A stretch of 64,000 bases of DNA from TMP-86 sp044226865. GTDB lineage: Bacteria > Pseudomonadota > Gammaproteobacteria > Steroidobacterales > Steroidobacteraceae. Shown in pieces: positions 25,684-34,522 of this stretch. Location of the stretch: positions 1 through 64,000 of the forward strand of contig JBGAGE010000002.1 of the NCBI GenBank assembly GCA_044226865.1, written 5' to 3'. Every line of letters starts with the position of its first letter. The stretch's first letter is position 1. The notes below the pieces were generated by a model. It was not told the DNA's origin. It did no database searches and saw only the letters and a program-made list of their open reading frames with translations. The translations under genes were made by a program, and so were the position numbers.

Positions 25684-27906
25684 ATGACGTCCATGTACAG
25701 GCAATTGTCATTCACATTCTTGATGCTCGCCGGGGCGGCACCTGCCGCTCTGGCAGGCGCCAAGGAAGCGCCGCCGGTAGAGACCGAGCTTTCGAAGATC
25801 ACGGTAGCGGATGCGGCCGACAGTAGCTACGCAACAACGACTGCTTCCTCGGGCACCAAGACAGACACGCCGCTGATGGAAACGCCGGTATCGGTTCAGG
25901 TGGTTTCTCAGCAGGCAATCCAGGATCAGAAAATCATGACGCTCGACCAAGCACTCAAGAACGTGAGTGGCGTCTATGCCATGCCCAACGCGGGTTCATC
26001 CAGCTATCCAACGATTACCTTACGCGGCTTTTCGACGAAAAGTTATTTTCAGGATGGTTTACGAGTTGACGACAACAATTCCGGGTTTGGCAACCAGAGC
26101 ATGGCTCAGTTGGCCAATGTGGAGAGCATCGAAGTACTCAAGGGCCCCGCATCCGTATTGTACGGTCAAGGCGAGCCCGGTGGGATGGTGAACGTGATAA
26201 AGAAGAAGCCGCTCGCGACCCCGTATTTCTCCCTCGAACAGCGAGCAGGCTCTTGGGATCACCTCGTGACGAGCATCGATGCCACGGGCCCCGTGAACGA
26301 GAGCAAAACCGTGCTGGTGCGCTTCATTGCGGCCTACGACAAGCAGCGCTCGTTCCAGGATCACGTGAGCGACGAGAAGGCATTTCTCGCGCCCTCATTT
26401 ATATGGAACATTTCGGCCACGACACAATTCTCGCTGGACGGTGAATATACCCATGACATCGGTCTGGCAGCTGGTCAACAGGTGCTTCCGATCGACGCGG
26501 GCAGCGGTCAAATCGTGTGGAAACCGCGAAGCTTCAGCTGGGATTACTCGCCCTACAATCATGCTCCGGTTGTCGACACCACCAACCTGAATGGAAACCT
26601 GTTGCACCACTTCAACGAAAACTGGAGCATCCAGTATCGCTACTCACGATATCGGACTAGGAGCCGTACCGATGGGTTCCTCAGCCTGAATACCGTTACG
26701 CAGCTTGGCTCGACTTGGATTACGGATTTCGACTATGTAACGGGCGGCGGGAGGGACGGAACCGATGCCCATTTTCTTGACCTGACCGGGCATTTTCGCA
26801 CGTTGGGAGTCAAACACACGCTATTGATCGGAGCAGACCATTATCGGGACGAGGGATCATTCGAGTTCGCGATTTCAAACGGGATATTCGATGGCACCAG
26901 CTTTCTTCACCGGGACTTCCTGAATCCCAATTATTCAGATGCACCGCCGGCTATCGTGCCGGACAACTCTTCAAAGGCCATCTCAAGGACAAATCGCCAT
27001 GGCGTTTACATCCAGGACCAACTGAACTTTGCCGACGCATTCTTCCTGCTTGGCGGCCTCCGATATCAGCGCGTAAAGGCCGACAGTTGGTCGGTGACGG
27101 GCACGGGATTTGGCGGAGACGGCGCGCTGAGCCACGGGGCGCCCTGGTCAGATCACGCGGTAACGCCTCGTCTGGGTGCAGTTTGGAAAGCTCGTGGCTG
27201 GCTGAGTGTCTATGGCAACTACACGGAAAATTTTGGACAAAGTAATCCAGGGTATGACTGGGAACGCAATCCACTGAAGCCGGAAGGGGCCAAGCAATAC
27301 GAAACAGGTGCCAAAGGCGAGTTCTTTGGTGGGAAACTCTCGACCACGTTGGCGCTATTTGACTTGACCAAAATTAATGTATCGGTTCCAGACTATACAC
27401 ACCGACTGCTGCCGGTGTGTCTCTTGAACGGATGCAACGTAAACCTCGGAGAAGTGCGCAGCCAAGGCATCGAAATCGACGTCGTGGGCGAATTGCAGCC
27501 AGGGTGGAACGCCATTTTCAATTATTCAAACATCAACGCGCGTGTCACAAGAACCGCCCCCGATTCCGGAGTGAATGTCGGAGACCGCCTGCCAGAGTCG
27601 CCACGCAACCTGGCCAATTTGTGGACGACCTATGATCTTCACGGTGAGTCTTCACGCGGTTGGACGGTTGGAGCCGGCGCGCACTATAGCCAAGCGACCA
27701 AGGAAGGATCCGGCTATGTCGTTTGCGATGCCATGGCCATGTACAAATTCAAGGCGGGAGACAAGAGAGCCAATCTGCAAGTCAATTTGTACAACCTTTT
27801 CGATAAGCATTACTACCTTGCTCTATCGGATTATGGCGGCACCGCTGTCATCTTGAACAGGGGTGTCCCGCGCTCCGCTATGGCCTCATTCACACTCGAG
27901 TTTTAG
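25684..27906 (+). CDS. TonB-dependent siderophore-type receptor, AT-richer
   Basis: 740 residues: signal peptide (LSFTFLMLAGAAPAALAGA), TonB box-like ELSKITVADA, plug with VESIEVLKGPASVLYGQGEP and GGMVNVIKKKPL, barrel ending in ASFTLEF. There is no STN domain. The plug resembles that of the STN-bearing receptor at 42353 (GTKTDTP vs GTKSDTP, EVLKGPA, GEPGGMVN). Base use is visibly less GC than its neighbours: 28 of 60 bases are G/C at 27361-27420, against 37 of 60 at 36001-36060. This suggests separate origin or more recent transfer. The PepSY protein starts 13 bases after it. Confidence 0.9.
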   Translation: MTSMYRQLSFTFLMLAGAAPAALAGAKEAPPVETELSKITVADAADSSYATTTASSGTKTDTPLMETPVSVQVVSQQAIQDQKIMTLDQALKNVSGVYAMPNAGSSSYPTITLRGFSTKSYFQDGLRVDDNNSGFGNQSMAQLANVESIEVLKGPASVLYGQGEPGGMVNVIKKKPLATPYFSLEQRAGSWDHLVTSIDATGPVNESKTVLVRFIAAYDKQRSFQDHVSDEKAFLAPSFIWNISATTQFSLDGEYTHDIGLAAGQQVLPIDAGSGQIVWKPRSFSWDYSPYNHAPVVDTTNLNGNLLHHFNENWSIQYRYSRYRTRSRTDGFLSLNTVTQLGSTWITDFDYVTGGGRDGTDAHFLDLTGHFRTLGVKHTLLIGADHYRDEGSFEFAISNGIFDGTSFLHRDFLNPNYSDAPPAIVPDNSSKAISRTNRHGVYIQDQLNFADAFFLLGGLRYQRVKADSWSVTGTGFGGDGALSHGAPWSDHAVTPRLGAVWKARGWLSVYGNYTENFGQSNPGYDWERNPLKPEGAKQYETGAKGEFFGGKLSTTLALFDLTKINVSVPDYTHRLLPVCLLNGCNVNLGEVRSQGIEIDVVGELQPGWNAIFNYSNINARVTRTAPDSGVNVGDRLPESPRNLANLWTTYDLHGESSRGWTVGAGAHYSQATKEGSGYVVCDAMAMYKFKAGDKRANLQVNLYNLFDKHYYLALSDYGGTAVILNRGVPRSAMASFTLEF

Positions 27907-27919
27907 GGTCTGTCGGAAT

Positions 27920-29245
27920 ATGACACGTCAATTCTGGGTGATCGTGCATCGCTATGCCGGCTTGTACATGGCAGCGTTCCTCGTCGTCGCCGGCCTCACG
28001 GGCAGCATCATGGCCTTTGAGCCGCAGATCGACGCCTGGCTCAATCCGCCGATCCGCGTCGCCGCCAATGGTCGCGCACCCTTGGATCCCGTCGTACTGT
28101 ACGACCGAATGGTCGCCGCCGAGCCAAGATGCCGGCCAGCGGGCAATGTGGTCCTGGGTGGCACCCCGCCTGGAGAGGCGATCGGCTACTGGTGCGATCC
28201 GCGCATCGACGCGCGGACGGGCCAACCCGAGCATCTGGATTTCTCCTACCTCATGATGGATCCCTACACCGGGGCGGTGCTCGAAAGAGGCGTGTATCCG
28301 CTCTCCTGGTTCCCGCTGACCCGCAAGAGCTTCCTGCCCTTCATCGTCACCCTGCATTTCACGCTGGCGATACCGGGCAGTCTCGGTGTCTGGTTGTTCG
28401 GAATCGCGGCATTGGTCTGGACGCTTGACTGCTTCGTCAGCGCCTATCTAACGTTTCCGGTTACGGCGCGACAAGTGCGAAGCACACCGCCGGATCGTAG
28501 GCCATCGACCCCTGCAGCCCGCGCATGGTGGGCGCGCTGGTGGAATCCTTCCTGGCTCATTGCCTGGCGCGGGTCGGCATTCCGCATCAATTTCGACCTG
28601 CACCGCGCCGGCGGCCTGTGGCTGTGGGTCATGTTGGGGGCGCTCGCATGGTCCAGCGTAGGATTCAACCTTCCGCAGGTCTATGGACCCGTCATGCATA
28701 CGCTGTTCCGCAACCAAGATCCATCCACAGCCATCACCGAAACGCCAAGCAAGCGGACGACTCCTCCCATGGGATGGCCGCAGGCCCGAGAGGTGGGGCG
28801 CCGGCTGATGGCGGAGGAATCTCGCCGCAACGGGTTTGCGGTCGAATCTGAAATGTTCCTGAGCTATGAGCCTGACAGGAATCTCATCACCTATACCGTG
28901 CGCAGCAACCGTGACCTGACCGACAGGGGCGGCGCAACCCGCGTGGCTTTCGATGGATCCACTGGCTCGCTCGTATCGATGGTCATACCGCGCGGCCAGA
29001 ATGCCGGAACCACCCTGGACAGCTGGATATTCGCGTTGCACACAGCGGGTGTCTGGGGCAATCCATACAGGATATTCCTCGCGATCGTGGGCATCGTGAT
29101 CACCGTGCTTTCTGGCACTGGAGTGTACATCTGGTGGCGAAAGCTCTCTGCGCGTCGCTGGTCGCGAAGCCGGATCGCCAGGCGACGGCGTGAGTCGGCC
29201 TTCGACGCGACGTCCGTTGCCAAGTCGGGAGTGGTTTGTGATTGA
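27920..29245 (+). CDS. PepSY-associated membrane protein, reductase-like
   Basis: 441 residues. It has an N-terminal helix after HRYAGLYMAAFLVVAGLTGS, a periplasmic region, a middle pair of helices (LHFTLAIPGSLGVWLFGIAA and DLHRAGGLWLWVMLGALAW) and a C-terminal helix after FALHTAGVWG. His residues at helix ends are in positions where this PepSY_TM family is thought to hold heme. Related proteins next to siderophore receptors reduce ferric chelates in the periplasm. Here the substrate could be Fe(III) or Cu(II). A paralog occupies the same place in the second row at 44898. Confidence 0.85.
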   Translation: MTRQFWVIVHRYAGLYMAAFLVVAGLTGSIMAFEPQIDAWLNPPIRVAANGRAPLDPVVLYDRMVAAEPRCRPAGNVVLGGTPPGEAIGYWCDPRIDARTGQPEHLDFSYLMMDPYTGAVLERGVYPLSWFPLTRKSFLPFIVTLHFTLAIPGSLGVWLFGIAALVWTLDCFVSAYLTFPVTARQVRSTPPDRRPSTPAARAWWARWWNPSWLIAWRGSAFRINFDLHRAGGLWLWVMLGALAWSSVGFNLPQVYGPVMHTLFRNQDPSTAITETPSKRTTPPMGWPQAREVGRRLMAEESRRNGFAVESEMFLSYEPDRNLITYTVRSNRDLTDRGGATRVAFDGSTGSLVSMVIPRGQNAGTTLDSWIFALHTAGVWGNPYRIFLAIVGIVITVLSGTGVYIWWRKLSARRWSRSRIARRRRESAFDATSVAKSGVVCD

Positions 29246-31757
29246 TATCGGGGACAGGAAGTTTGGCGATGCCGAACAGGCGACATCGGGCGCTAGTCGG
29301 ACGCTTACGCCGGTGAACCGCGTTGGAGCGCGCCACGCGGCCGGCATCTTCCTGTTGTCGGCCGCGACGCTGTTGCTCGAGCTGTCGTTGACGCGAGTGC
29401 TCTCGGTCAGCCAGTGGTATCACTTCGGCTTCCTGATCATCTCGACCGCCCTGCTCGGATTCGGGGCCGCCGGCGTGTCGCTGGCGGTCCTGCCGCGGTG
29501 GCGGCAGACCGCTTGCGTGGATGGCGCGCTCGCCTGGCTGTGCGCGGCGTTCGGCATCGCGACAGTCGTCTGCTTCTGGCTGATGCAGCAGATTCCCTTC
29601 GATCCGTTCAACCTGCTGACCGACCCCACGCAGTGGATCAGCATGCCCTTGTACTACGCGGTCCTGGCACTGCCGTTCTATTTCGCCGGCCTGGCGCTGG
29701 CCCTGCTGCTATCCAGGGCGGGCGAGTCCGTCGGCACGCTGTACGCGTTCGACCTCATCGGCGCTGGTGTGGGGTGCGCGGCGATCGCGCTGGTGATGCC
29801 GGCGCTGGGCGGCGCAGGTTCGGTGATCAGCGCCGCAGCCCTCGGCCTGATCGCCGGCGCGGCCTTCAGCGCACGGCAGGATCGTCGGCGCGCAGCAGCG
29901 CTCACGATCGGCGCCGCCGCCATTGCCGTTTTCGCCTGGCACGCGGATTCGTGGATACCGTTGCGCATCACGCCACTCAAGTTTCACCGGCCCGTGGCGC
30001 CGCTCTACACCGCTTGGAACACCTTTTCGCGGATCGACGTGTTCCAGCGGCGGCCCGCACCCGGGCAGGCGGAATCGACGGAGCGCGTGATGTTCTTCGA
30101 TGCCGGCACGGCCGCGACGGGGCTTGCGGACCTGCGACCCGATGTCCGCCAATTCCTGCGCGCGCACCCCGAGGATGAGCGCTACGATTCGGGCGTTGCC
30201 TACCTGGGCCCCGCCCGGCCCAAGGTGCTGATCATCGGCAGCGGCGGCGGCCAGCAGGTGCTGGATGCATTGCATTTCGGTGCGCGTGAGATCACGGCGG
30301 TGGAGATCAATCCGATCATCAACCGCATCGCCTCCGAACTGATGGATGACTATGCGGGCCACCTGTTCAGGCAGCCGGAGGTGAGGCTCGTCACCGAGGA
30401 AGGCCGCAGCTTCGTCCGGCGCTCGCGCGACCGGTTCGACGTGATCATCTCCGTGCACACCATCAGCAATGCGGCCGTGGCCTCGGGTGCACTCGCGCTG
30501 GCGGAGAACTACGTGCTGACGCGCGAAGCGTTCGCCGATTACCTCACGCACCTGACCGACCGCGGCGTCATTTACTTCACGCGGCCGCAGTCGCAGATCC
30601 CGCGCCTGATGGCGACCGCGCGCGAGGCGCTGCAGGACGCCGGGATCACCGATGCGGGCGCGCATTTGTATGCGTTCCGATATCCGCCCTCCGAGGATGA
30701 CGTGAAAACCTACGGAGCAAGACCGTCCTTCGTTGCCGGGCTGCTGGTCGGCAGGCAGGCGTTCACGTCGGCGGATGTGGCCGGCATGGAACGGCGCCTC
30801 GGCGTCGGGCAGCCGCCGCGGACACCCGGGGAGCCTGCACCCGAAACGCTGTACTCTCCGGTAGCTCCCATGGCCGACACGCTCTACGCACACATCGCCA
30901 GGGATGCGGATCTGCAGGTCCTGTATGCAAGCCAGCCACGCGAGATCTCACCCGCCACCGACGATCGCCCGTTCTTCAATCATCAAACGCGCTGGACGAG
31001 CCTGGGCGCTGGAACCCTGCAATCCCTGCTCTCCGGCCTGCCCACGGGGAGCCTCATCTTCGATGACCGGCCCGTCGCCGAGGCCACGCTGGTCGGCCTG
31101 CTCGTGCAGGTGACGCTCATCGCGGCCCTGGCCATTCTTTGGCCGCTTCGCCGTTTGAATGCGGGCCCGATCGCAAAGAGGAATCGTTGGCGATGGCTCG
31201 CCTACTTCGCGTCGCTCGGGCTTGGCTTCATTGCCATCGAAATGACGCTCCTCAGCCGCTTCTCGCTGTTCCTCGGTCAGCCGGTCTACACCCTGGCGGT
31301 GGTGCTCGCGAGCCTGCTGGCCTCGACCGGTATCGGCTCATTCCTCAGCGGCCGCTTCGCATCGTCACCTGACAAGGTCTTGCGATTCGTGCTGCCGGCG
31401 TTGCTGGCGGTCCTGTTGCTGACCGCCAGCGCGCTGCCCGCCATCTTCCAGGCCACTCTGGGCTCGTCGTTCCCGGCGCGCCTGGTGATCGCCGTGCTGA
31501 CGTTGATGCCGGTCGGACTGCTGCTCGGCATGCCCTTCCCGCTCGGCCTGCGCCTGGCGTCTCGCGAGGGCGACGGCCTGGTTGCCTGGTGCTGGGGGAT
31601 CAATGGGTTTGCGACGGTGCTCGGCACGGTCCTGGCCATGATGTGCGGCATGACCTACGGATTCCGGGTGGTGCTGGTGTTGGCTGCGCTGTGCTATGTG
31701 GCCGCACTCACCGCCCTGTGGACCGGTACCTCACGCACGAGCGGCCTGCCAGGCTGA
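29238..31757 (+). CDS. Membrane protein with spermidine-synthase-like domain
   Basis: 839 residues from GTG 29238, overlapping the PepSY stop by 8 bases behind GGGAG. The N-terminal third has about six membrane helices (starting AGIFLLSAATLLLELSLTRV). The middle is a Rossmann methyltransferase/SpeE-like domain with VLIIGSGGGQQVLDAL, then ITAVEINPI, and DVIISVHTIS. The C-terminal part has about five to six more helices. Aminopropyltransferase or methyltransferase function is possible but not shown. Translational coupling to the PepSY gene ties it to the metal-import unit. Confidence 0.8.
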   Translation: MIDIGDRKFGDAEQATSGASRTLTPVNRVGARHAAGIFLLSAATLLLELSLTRVLSVSQWYHFGFLIISTALLGFGAAGVSLAVLPRWRQTACVDGALAWLCAAFGIATVVCFWLMQQIPFDPFNLLTDPTQWISMPLYYAVLALPFYFAGLALALLLSRAGESVGTLYAFDLIGAGVGCAAIALVMPALGGAGSVISAAALGLIAGAAFSARQDRRRAAALTIGAAAIAVFAWHADSWIPLRITPLKFHRPVAPLYTAWNTFSRIDVFQRRPAPGQAESTERVMFFDAGTAATGLADLRPDVRQFLRAHPEDERYDSGVAYLGPARPKVLIIGSGGGQQVLDALHFGAREITAVEINPIINRIASELMDDYAGHLFRQPEVRLVTEEGRSFVRRSRDRFDVIISVHTISNAAVASGALALAENYVLTREAFADYLTHLTDRGVIYFTRPQSQIPRLMATAREALQDAGITDAGAHLYAFRYPPSEDDVKTYGARPSFVAGLLVGRQAFTSADVAGMERRLGVGQPPRTPGEPAPETLYSPVAPMADTLYAHIARDADLQVLYASQPREISPATDDRPFFNHQTRWTSLGAGTLQSLLSGLPTGSLIFDDRPVAEATLVGLLVQVTLIAALAILWPLRRLNAGPIAKRNRWRWLAYFASLGLGFIAIEMTLLSRFSLFLGQPVYTLAVVLASLLASTGIGSFLSGRFASSPDKVLRFVLPALLAVLLLTASALPAIFQATLGSSFPARLVIAVLTLMPVGLLLGMPFPLGLRLASREGDGLVAWCWGINGFATVLGTVLAMMCGMTYGFRVVLVLAALCYVAALTALWTGTSRTSGLPG

Positions 31758-31767
31758 CCCTTGGTAG

Positions 31768-31798
31768 GTTATGTCAACGCGGCGCCCTGGGTCCCCCG
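31768..31798 (+). promoter_or_regulatory. Upstream element shared with the SCO divergon
   Basis: GTTATGTCAACGCGGCGC followed by a GTCCCCCG stretch precedes DUF2946 copy 3. GTTATGTCACGCGGCGCG then TCCCCCG occurs at 33811-33835 before the second SCO gene. The shared order and near-identical first 18 bases suggest a common promoter or regulator site. A weaker relative (CAACGC...GTATCCCCCG) lies at 20961-20987 before DUF2946 copy 2. Confidence 0.4.
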
Positions 31799-31864
31799 AA
31801 CCTTCATTCGCGTTACGGTGATTCCCCCATTTGCGGATGCCTGGGCAACCGGTACGATCCAATT

Positions 31865-32287
31865 GTGAAGCGACCTTTCCTGGCCACCACCGTTGGAGCG
31901 AACCTGCACCTGCTGGTGATGCTCGCGCTGTTGGCTCGCGCGATGGTGCCGGCGGGATTCATGCCGGGCAACGGCGGATTGGTCCTCTGCCAGGGGTATG
32001 CTCCGCTGCCGGTGAAAGTGGCGTCCGACTCGGCGCATGCCGCATCGAGCACGGCCGGCGAGGAACGCAGCACCGAGAATCAAGACAAGAGTCACGATTC
32101 GGGTCGCAGCCATTTCTGCCCCTTCCTGGCTGCTACCGTTGCCTTGGCATCGCCTTCCGCGCCGATGTCATTGGCGCACGTCGATATCCCGCGTTTCGAG
32201 ATCACTGCCTCCCTCTCACCCGAACGTCTCCGCAGCCTGCGTGCGCGGACGCTCCTGCCCCGGGGTCCGCCCTCCCTGCTGAGCTGA
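31865..32287 (+). CDS. DUF2946-family protein, copy 3
   Basis: 140 residues from a GTG. N-terminal helix (LHLLVMLALLARAMVP), GFMPGNGGLVLC, a hydrophilic loop richer in Ser/Glu/His than Met, second Cys in FCPFLAA, and end RTLLPRGPPSLLS. It has the family frame but is the most diverged of the four LxLC...PRGPP copies, with few Met residues in the loop, so metal preference may differ. It is followed by a small unknown gene and PCuAC. Confidence 0.75.
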   Translation: MKRPFLATTVGANLHLLVMLALLARAMVPAGFMPGNGGLVLCQGYAPLPVKVASDSAHAASSTAGEERSTENQDKSHDSGRSHFCPFLAATVALASPSAPMSLAHVDIPRFEITASLSPERLRSLRARTLLPRGPPSLLS

Positions 32288-32378
32288 TTTCTCGAGCAAG
32301 GGGATCCGCGGCGACGCGGGTCATACAGGCATCACCGGCGTGGGCCTTCGCGCACTACGCCATTTCGGGAGAATCAAT

Positions 32379-32621
32379 ATGGATTTCGCAAGTGGATTAC
32401 CCACGTTGCATCGCTTCATCACCAGCGGTGGAACCATCGATGTAGGCAGGTTGGAGCAATTCGAGTGCGTCGCCGTGGCATCGGATTCGGACACCTTGTG
32501 GGCGGCACTGTCACGCCAACCCGGGGAAGGTCTGAACGAGTTGCTGAAGCGTCTGGACAACACCTTGGATCGTTGTCTTGCGCTGAACATGCAAGTGAAT
32601 GAAATGGTGTTCGACGCGTGA
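32379..32621 (+). CDS. Small hypothetical protein
   Basis: 80 residues from the ATG at 32379, behind GGGAGA at a 7-base spacing. The sequence is soluble and mixed alpha/beta in character, with no signal peptide and no Cys cluster beyond two isolated Cys (FECVAV and DRCLAL). I do not recognise the family. It lies between DUF2946 copy 3 and PCuAC, and its stop overlaps an alternative start of the PCuAC frame, so it is probably co-transcribed with copper-chaperone genes. Confidence 0.6.
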   Translation: MDFASGLPTLHRFITSGGTIDVGRLEQFECVAVASDSDTLWAALSRQPGEGLNELLKRLDNTLDRCLALNMQVNEMVFDA

Positions 32622-32674
32622 AGCGTCACGCGTGGGGCACCCCCTGGTCTGTGTTTCCCATGCGGAGAAGCGAC

Positions 32675-33127
32675 ATGAAGGTGCGTGGATCACCCTTCCT
32701 GATGGCGATGACGATGCTCCTGTGCGGTTCGGCGGCCGGCGCCTGCGATCTGCAGGTCGCCGGCGGCTGGCTGCGCGAGCCTCCACCCGGCGCGAGATCC
32801 GCAGCGGGCTACGGCATCCTGAGCAACACGGGCAAGTCCGTGTTGCGAATCGTCTCCGTGTCGCTTCCGGCAGGCGGCACGGCGATGATGCACGAGTCGC
32901 GGATGCAAGATGGGGTGATGCAGATGCCTCACCTGGAATCGCTGAGCCTCGCGCCGGGCGAGAAGGTGCGGTTTGCGCCCATGGGCAAGCACATCATGCT
33001 GATGAATCTGCCCGCCATGCCAAAGGCCGGCGGGCATCTGCGGATCGAATTCGGCGATGCACTGGGTTGCAAGACGCAGGCAGACTTCGTGGTCGTACCG
33101 CTGACCCAGGACGGGCCACCGGGATGA
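32675..33127 (+). CDS. PCuAC-type periplasmic copper chaperone
   Basis: 150 residues from ATG 32675 (GGAGAAG upstream; an in-frame GTG at 32618 is less likely). Signal peptide (SPFLMAMTMLLCGSAAGA) and a cupredoxin-like PCuAC domain with the Cu(I) ligand set of the family: Met/His in TAMMHESRM, then His in MPHLE, Met in FAPMGKHIMLM. PCuAC delivers Cu(I), usually with SCO, to the CuA site of cytochrome oxidase or accepts imported copper. An SCO gene converges on it 11 bases away. Confidence 0.92.
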   Translation: MKVRGSPFLMAMTMLLCGSAAGACDLQVAGGWLREPPPGARSAAGYGILSNTGKSVLRIVSVSLPAGGTAMMHESRMQDGVMQMPHLESLSLAPGEKVRFAPMGKHIMLMNLPAMPKAGGHLRIEFGDALGCKTQADFVVVPLTQDGPPG

Positions 33128-33138
33128 GTCCGACCGGA

Positions 33139-33732
33139 TCAGCGTGCGGAACCGCCGTTCACGGACACGATGGCGTCGATGATCCCGGCCCGCAGCTTGA
33201 TCGTGTCCGGCGAATGCTCGATGCGTTTCACGATCCTGCCTTGCGCCGACAGGAGGAAAAGCGTCGGTGTGTGGCTCATGAAGTAGTCCGGAGCGTCGGG
33301 ATACAGCTTCTCGCGCCAGTATCGGACCTTCATCGATCGGGTCAGGCGGTCCAACAGGGCCTCCTCGCCACGATAGGCGCGAATCTTCGCATCGAAGGCA
33401 CCTACATAGTCGTGCAAGCGCGGCACCGTGTCGCGGTCGGGATCGACGGTCACGAAGGCGACATCGCAACTCAGGCCTCGCTTGGCAAGTTGCGCGAGCG
33501 CCTGGTGCACGGCCACGAGCGTCAAGGGACAGACATCCGGACAAGTCGTGTATCCGAACACCATGAGCGTCGTGGCGCCTCGCGGCGAGTCCGCCTGGAT
33601 GACCTGCCCGAGATCATTGGTGAATCCACGAAGGGACACGGGACCGGAATCGGCGGCAGGAACGCCGCGAGCCAGCAGGGCGAGCGCGAACAGCAACGCA
33701 AATTTGTGGATGGACCATTTGGGAGCCGCCAT
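33139..33732 (-). CDS. SCO1/SenC-family copper chaperone
   Basis: 197 residues from ATG 33732. Signal peptide (IHKFALLFALALLARGVPA), thioredoxin fold with the copper site TTCPDVCPLTL and the third ligand His in MSHTPTLFLL. SCO proteins hold Cu(I)/Cu(II) and metallate or reduce the CuA centre. It is convergent with PCuAC and divergent from a second SCO gene at 33864. An in-frame Met at 33810 adds 26 residues with no signal and is rejected. Confidence 0.9.
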   Translation of the reverse strand: MAAPKWSIHKFALLFALALLARGVPAADSGPVSLRGFTNDLGQVIQADSPRGATTLMVFGYTTCPDVCPLTLVAVHQALAQLAKRGLSCDVAFVTVDPDRDTVPRLHDYVGAFDAKIRAYRGEEALLDRLTRSMKVRYWREKLYPDAPDYFMSHTPTLFLLSAQGRIVKRIEHSPDTIKLRAGIIDAIVSVNGGSAR

Positions 33733-33810
33733 ACCCGGATTGTAGGCTGGCCGCGTAGGCTGACCCATGCGCCCGAGCGCATTCCAGACACAATCGGCAA
33801 CTCCAACCAA

Positions 33811-33835
33811 GTTATGTCACGCGGCGCGTCCCCCG
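33811..33835 (+). promoter_or_regulatory. Upstream element shared with DUF2946 copy 3
   Basis: GTTATGTCACGCGGCGCG and TCCCCCG, ending 29 bases before the second SCO start, repeat the element at 31768-31798 with one inserted base and a shorter gap. It is a candidate binding site for a shared regulator or sigma factor. Confidence 0.4.
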
Positions 33836-33863
33836 CATTCCCGGGTGTCATCGGCCTGACCCC

Positions 33864-34478
33864 ATGAATCGACGTAAGCAACGCAAGCCTGCTTCCGCGC
33901 ACCGGTTTCGCGGTCTGTCATCGCTGGGAGTCGCAATGACGGTGTTGGCAGGGCTCTTGGGCTATGCGGCGTATCGATCCATCCCAATGCCACCCGCCCA
34001 TGACTACCTCGGCAGCTTCCAGGATACGGACGGAACCTTGTTCGCCCAACGCCCCGAGGCATCACGCTACAAGCTGCTCACCTTCGGCTACACCAGCTGT
34101 GCCGATGTCTGCCCGACGACGTTGCTGAAATTGCATCAGGTGCTGCAGGCCCTCGGCCGCCAGGGCAACGAGGTTGCGGTGGTATTTGTATCGACAGAGC
34201 CGGGGATCGACACGCCGGAGCGGATGAGTGCATTTCTCGGCGCATTCGACCGGCAGGTCATCGGACTGCGCGGATCTCCCGCCAACCTCGAAGCAGTCGC
34301 CCGCGACCTCAGCCCAGAGACGGCCGAGGCGCTGGCCCATGGCCGGCAACGCGCCCATTCGGGCATGATCTATCTGCTGCGACCCGACAATAGCCAGCTG
34401 GCGATCTACTCACCGACCGAGGCTGCCGGCGACATCGTCAAGAGCCTGAGCGCGCGCCTGCCTGCGCAGCCGGGTTAG
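33864..34478 (+). CDS. Second SCO1/SenC-family protein
   Basis: 204 residues. N-terminal membrane anchor (LGVAMTVLAGLLGYAAY), thioredoxin fold with TSCADVCPTTL as CxxxC copper site, and the His ligand in AHSGMIYLL. It is only distantly similar to the convergent SCO at 33139, so this is probably not a recent duplicate. It is followed at 44 bases by DUF2946 copy 4, placing it at the head of the second receptor row. Confidence 0.9.
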   Translation: MNRRKQRKPASAHRFRGLSSLGVAMTVLAGLLGYAAYRSIPMPPAHDYLGSFQDTDGTLFAQRPEASRYKLLTFGYTSCADVCPTTLLKLHQVLQALGRQGNEVAVVFVSTEPGIDTPERMSAFLGAFDRQVIGLRGSPANLEAVARDLSPETAEALAHGRQRAHSGMIYLLRPDNSQLAIYSPTEAAGDIVKSLSARLPAQPG

Positions 34479-34522
34479 TAGTCGTGGCAAAGACGCACGG
34501 ACTCGGTCAAACTGCTTTGGTG

